The notes beneath the pieces were generated by a model. The model did not search any database and had not been told where the DNA came from. It worked only from the letters and a program-made list of their open reading frames with translations. From Undibacterium pigrum (lineage in GTDB: Bacteria > Pseudomonadota > Gammaproteobacteria > Burkholderiales > Burkholderiaceae_D): a DNA stretch of 64,000 bases. The DNA lies in NCBI RefSeq assembly GCF_003201815.1, contig NZ_QJKB01000008.1, positions 124,001 to 188,000 on the forward strand. The letters run 5' to 3'. The translations under genes were made by a program, and so were the position numbers. Below are positions 63,597 through 64,000 of the stretch, one piece after another (position 1 is the stretch's first letter; each line of letters begins with the position of its first letter).

Positions 63597-64000
63597 ATGC
63601 TGATACTCGCTTATCTTAATCTTCCCAATCTCATTACGCTGACTGGCATGCTGTGTGGCTTGTCGAGCATGATACTGTCATTGCATGCTTATCCCGGGTT
63701 TGCGCTGCTGGCCCTGGTGTGTGCAGGCATTTGCGATTTGCTGGATGGCCATGTGGCGCGCAGCATGTCTGCTCATGGCAAGCGCAGCGATGCACAAAGT
63801 CAGTTTGGCCAGACGCTTGATAGCCTGGTCGACGTTATCAATTTTGGCATGGCACCCATGGTGTTCATCTATGCCTTGCAACCTTCACCATCTGTCAGTT
63901 TTTATTTGTGTGCCGGATTTTATGTAGCCTGCGCCGTATTGCGCCTGGCTTATTTTACTGTGCATGGCTTGCTGGAAGATAGCCGGGGCAAGTATTACAG
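63597..64000 (+). CDS. PssA-like CDP-alcohol phosphatidyltransferase, partial
   Basis: The first 134 residues of a membrane enzyme that runs off the right edge. NLPNLITLTGMLCGL is the N-terminus typical of CDP-diacylglycerol-serine O-phosphatidyltransferase. The CDP-alcohol motif is DGHVAR...FGQTLDSLVD, with both final aspartates, and INFGMAP follows as in PssA. Between AR and the G there are 15 residues (SMSAHGKRSDAQSQF) where eight are usual, an insertion of about seven. It would join a CDP-activated lipid to an alcohol such as serine. It starts seven bases after the CarS-like gene. Confidence 0.85.
   Translation, partial: MLILAYLNLPNLITLTGMLCGLSSMILSLHAYPGFALLALVCAGICDLLDGHVARSMSAHGKRSDAQSQFGQTLDSLVDVINFGMAPMVFIYALQPSPSVSFYLCAGFYVACAVLRLAYFTVHGLLEDSRGKYY

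Overview
The window reads as chromosome of a betaproteobacterium of the Burkholderiales, most likely Oxalobacteraceae (Undibacterium/Janthinobacterium-like). This rests on moderate GC, a HrcA/CIRCE-type groESL operon, GluQRS, an ArgP/ArgO pair, 4-hydroxyproline epimerase and a MoxR/DUF58/TgpA operon. I made no database comparison, so the genus is a guess. No tRNA, rRNA, CRISPR array, prophage or intact insertion sequence was seen.

Layout. 1-2707 (minus): partial TgpA transglutaminase, DUF58 protein, MoxR ATPase. 2995-6947 (plus): HDAC-family deacetylase, acetyltransferase, secreted NTF2-like protein, YlqF GTPase, enoyl-CoA hydratase. 7514-7985: first copy of a structured dispersed repeat ending in an 18-bp tandem repeat. 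8048-12147: GntR and PAS-AraC regulators, a periplasmic amino-acid-type binding protein, hydroxyproline epimerase. 13127-15124: TonB/TolA-like protein. 15242-18997: two small membrane paralogues, an Lgt-like protein, a Sel1-repeat protein and a radical SAM protein resembling tetraether lipid synthase. 19039-23180: lipoprotein with a Thr/Gly linker, DTW protein, AT-rich hypothetical genes. 23415-27256: OPT transporter, then a TetR/tautomerase/VOC module. 27376-29600: a long palindrome, groEL, groES and CIRCE. 29934-34362: Tat-exported phospholipase C and a CoaE-like plus CoaD-HD fusion pair. 34679-38751: binding protein coupled to a diguanylate cyclase, then ArgP/ArgO. 38796-42264: copper resistance cluster. 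42360-45157: S53 protease under a cyclic-di-GMP-I riboswitch. 45428-51155: secreted proteins, ankyrin protein, GluQRS, LysR/pirin/flavodoxin. 51240-51632: second, inverted copy of the structured repeat. 51729-57157: esterase and an ECF42-type sigma factor with its VOC/YciI partners and a matching promoter. 57476-64000 (plus): aminotransferase/acyl-reductase fusion, rifampin-phosphotransferase-like dikinase, CDP-archaeol-synthase-like protein and PssA-like CDP-alcohol transferase.

The strongest candidate for an undescribed system is the last cluster. Its four overlapping or closely spaced genes can be read as one lipid pathway: reduce or aminate a fatty acyl chain, phosphorylate it, activate it with CTP, then attach a head group. 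The second is the CoaE plus CoaD-HD operon, with two matching operator-like palindromes upstream. The third is the pair of dispersed repeats whose hairpin stems have changed on both sides while the loops stayed the same, which indicates selection on structure. Cyclic-di-GMP links two regions, because a diguanylate cyclase with a periplasmic-binding partner and a cyclic-di-GMP riboswitch lie about 8 kb apart.
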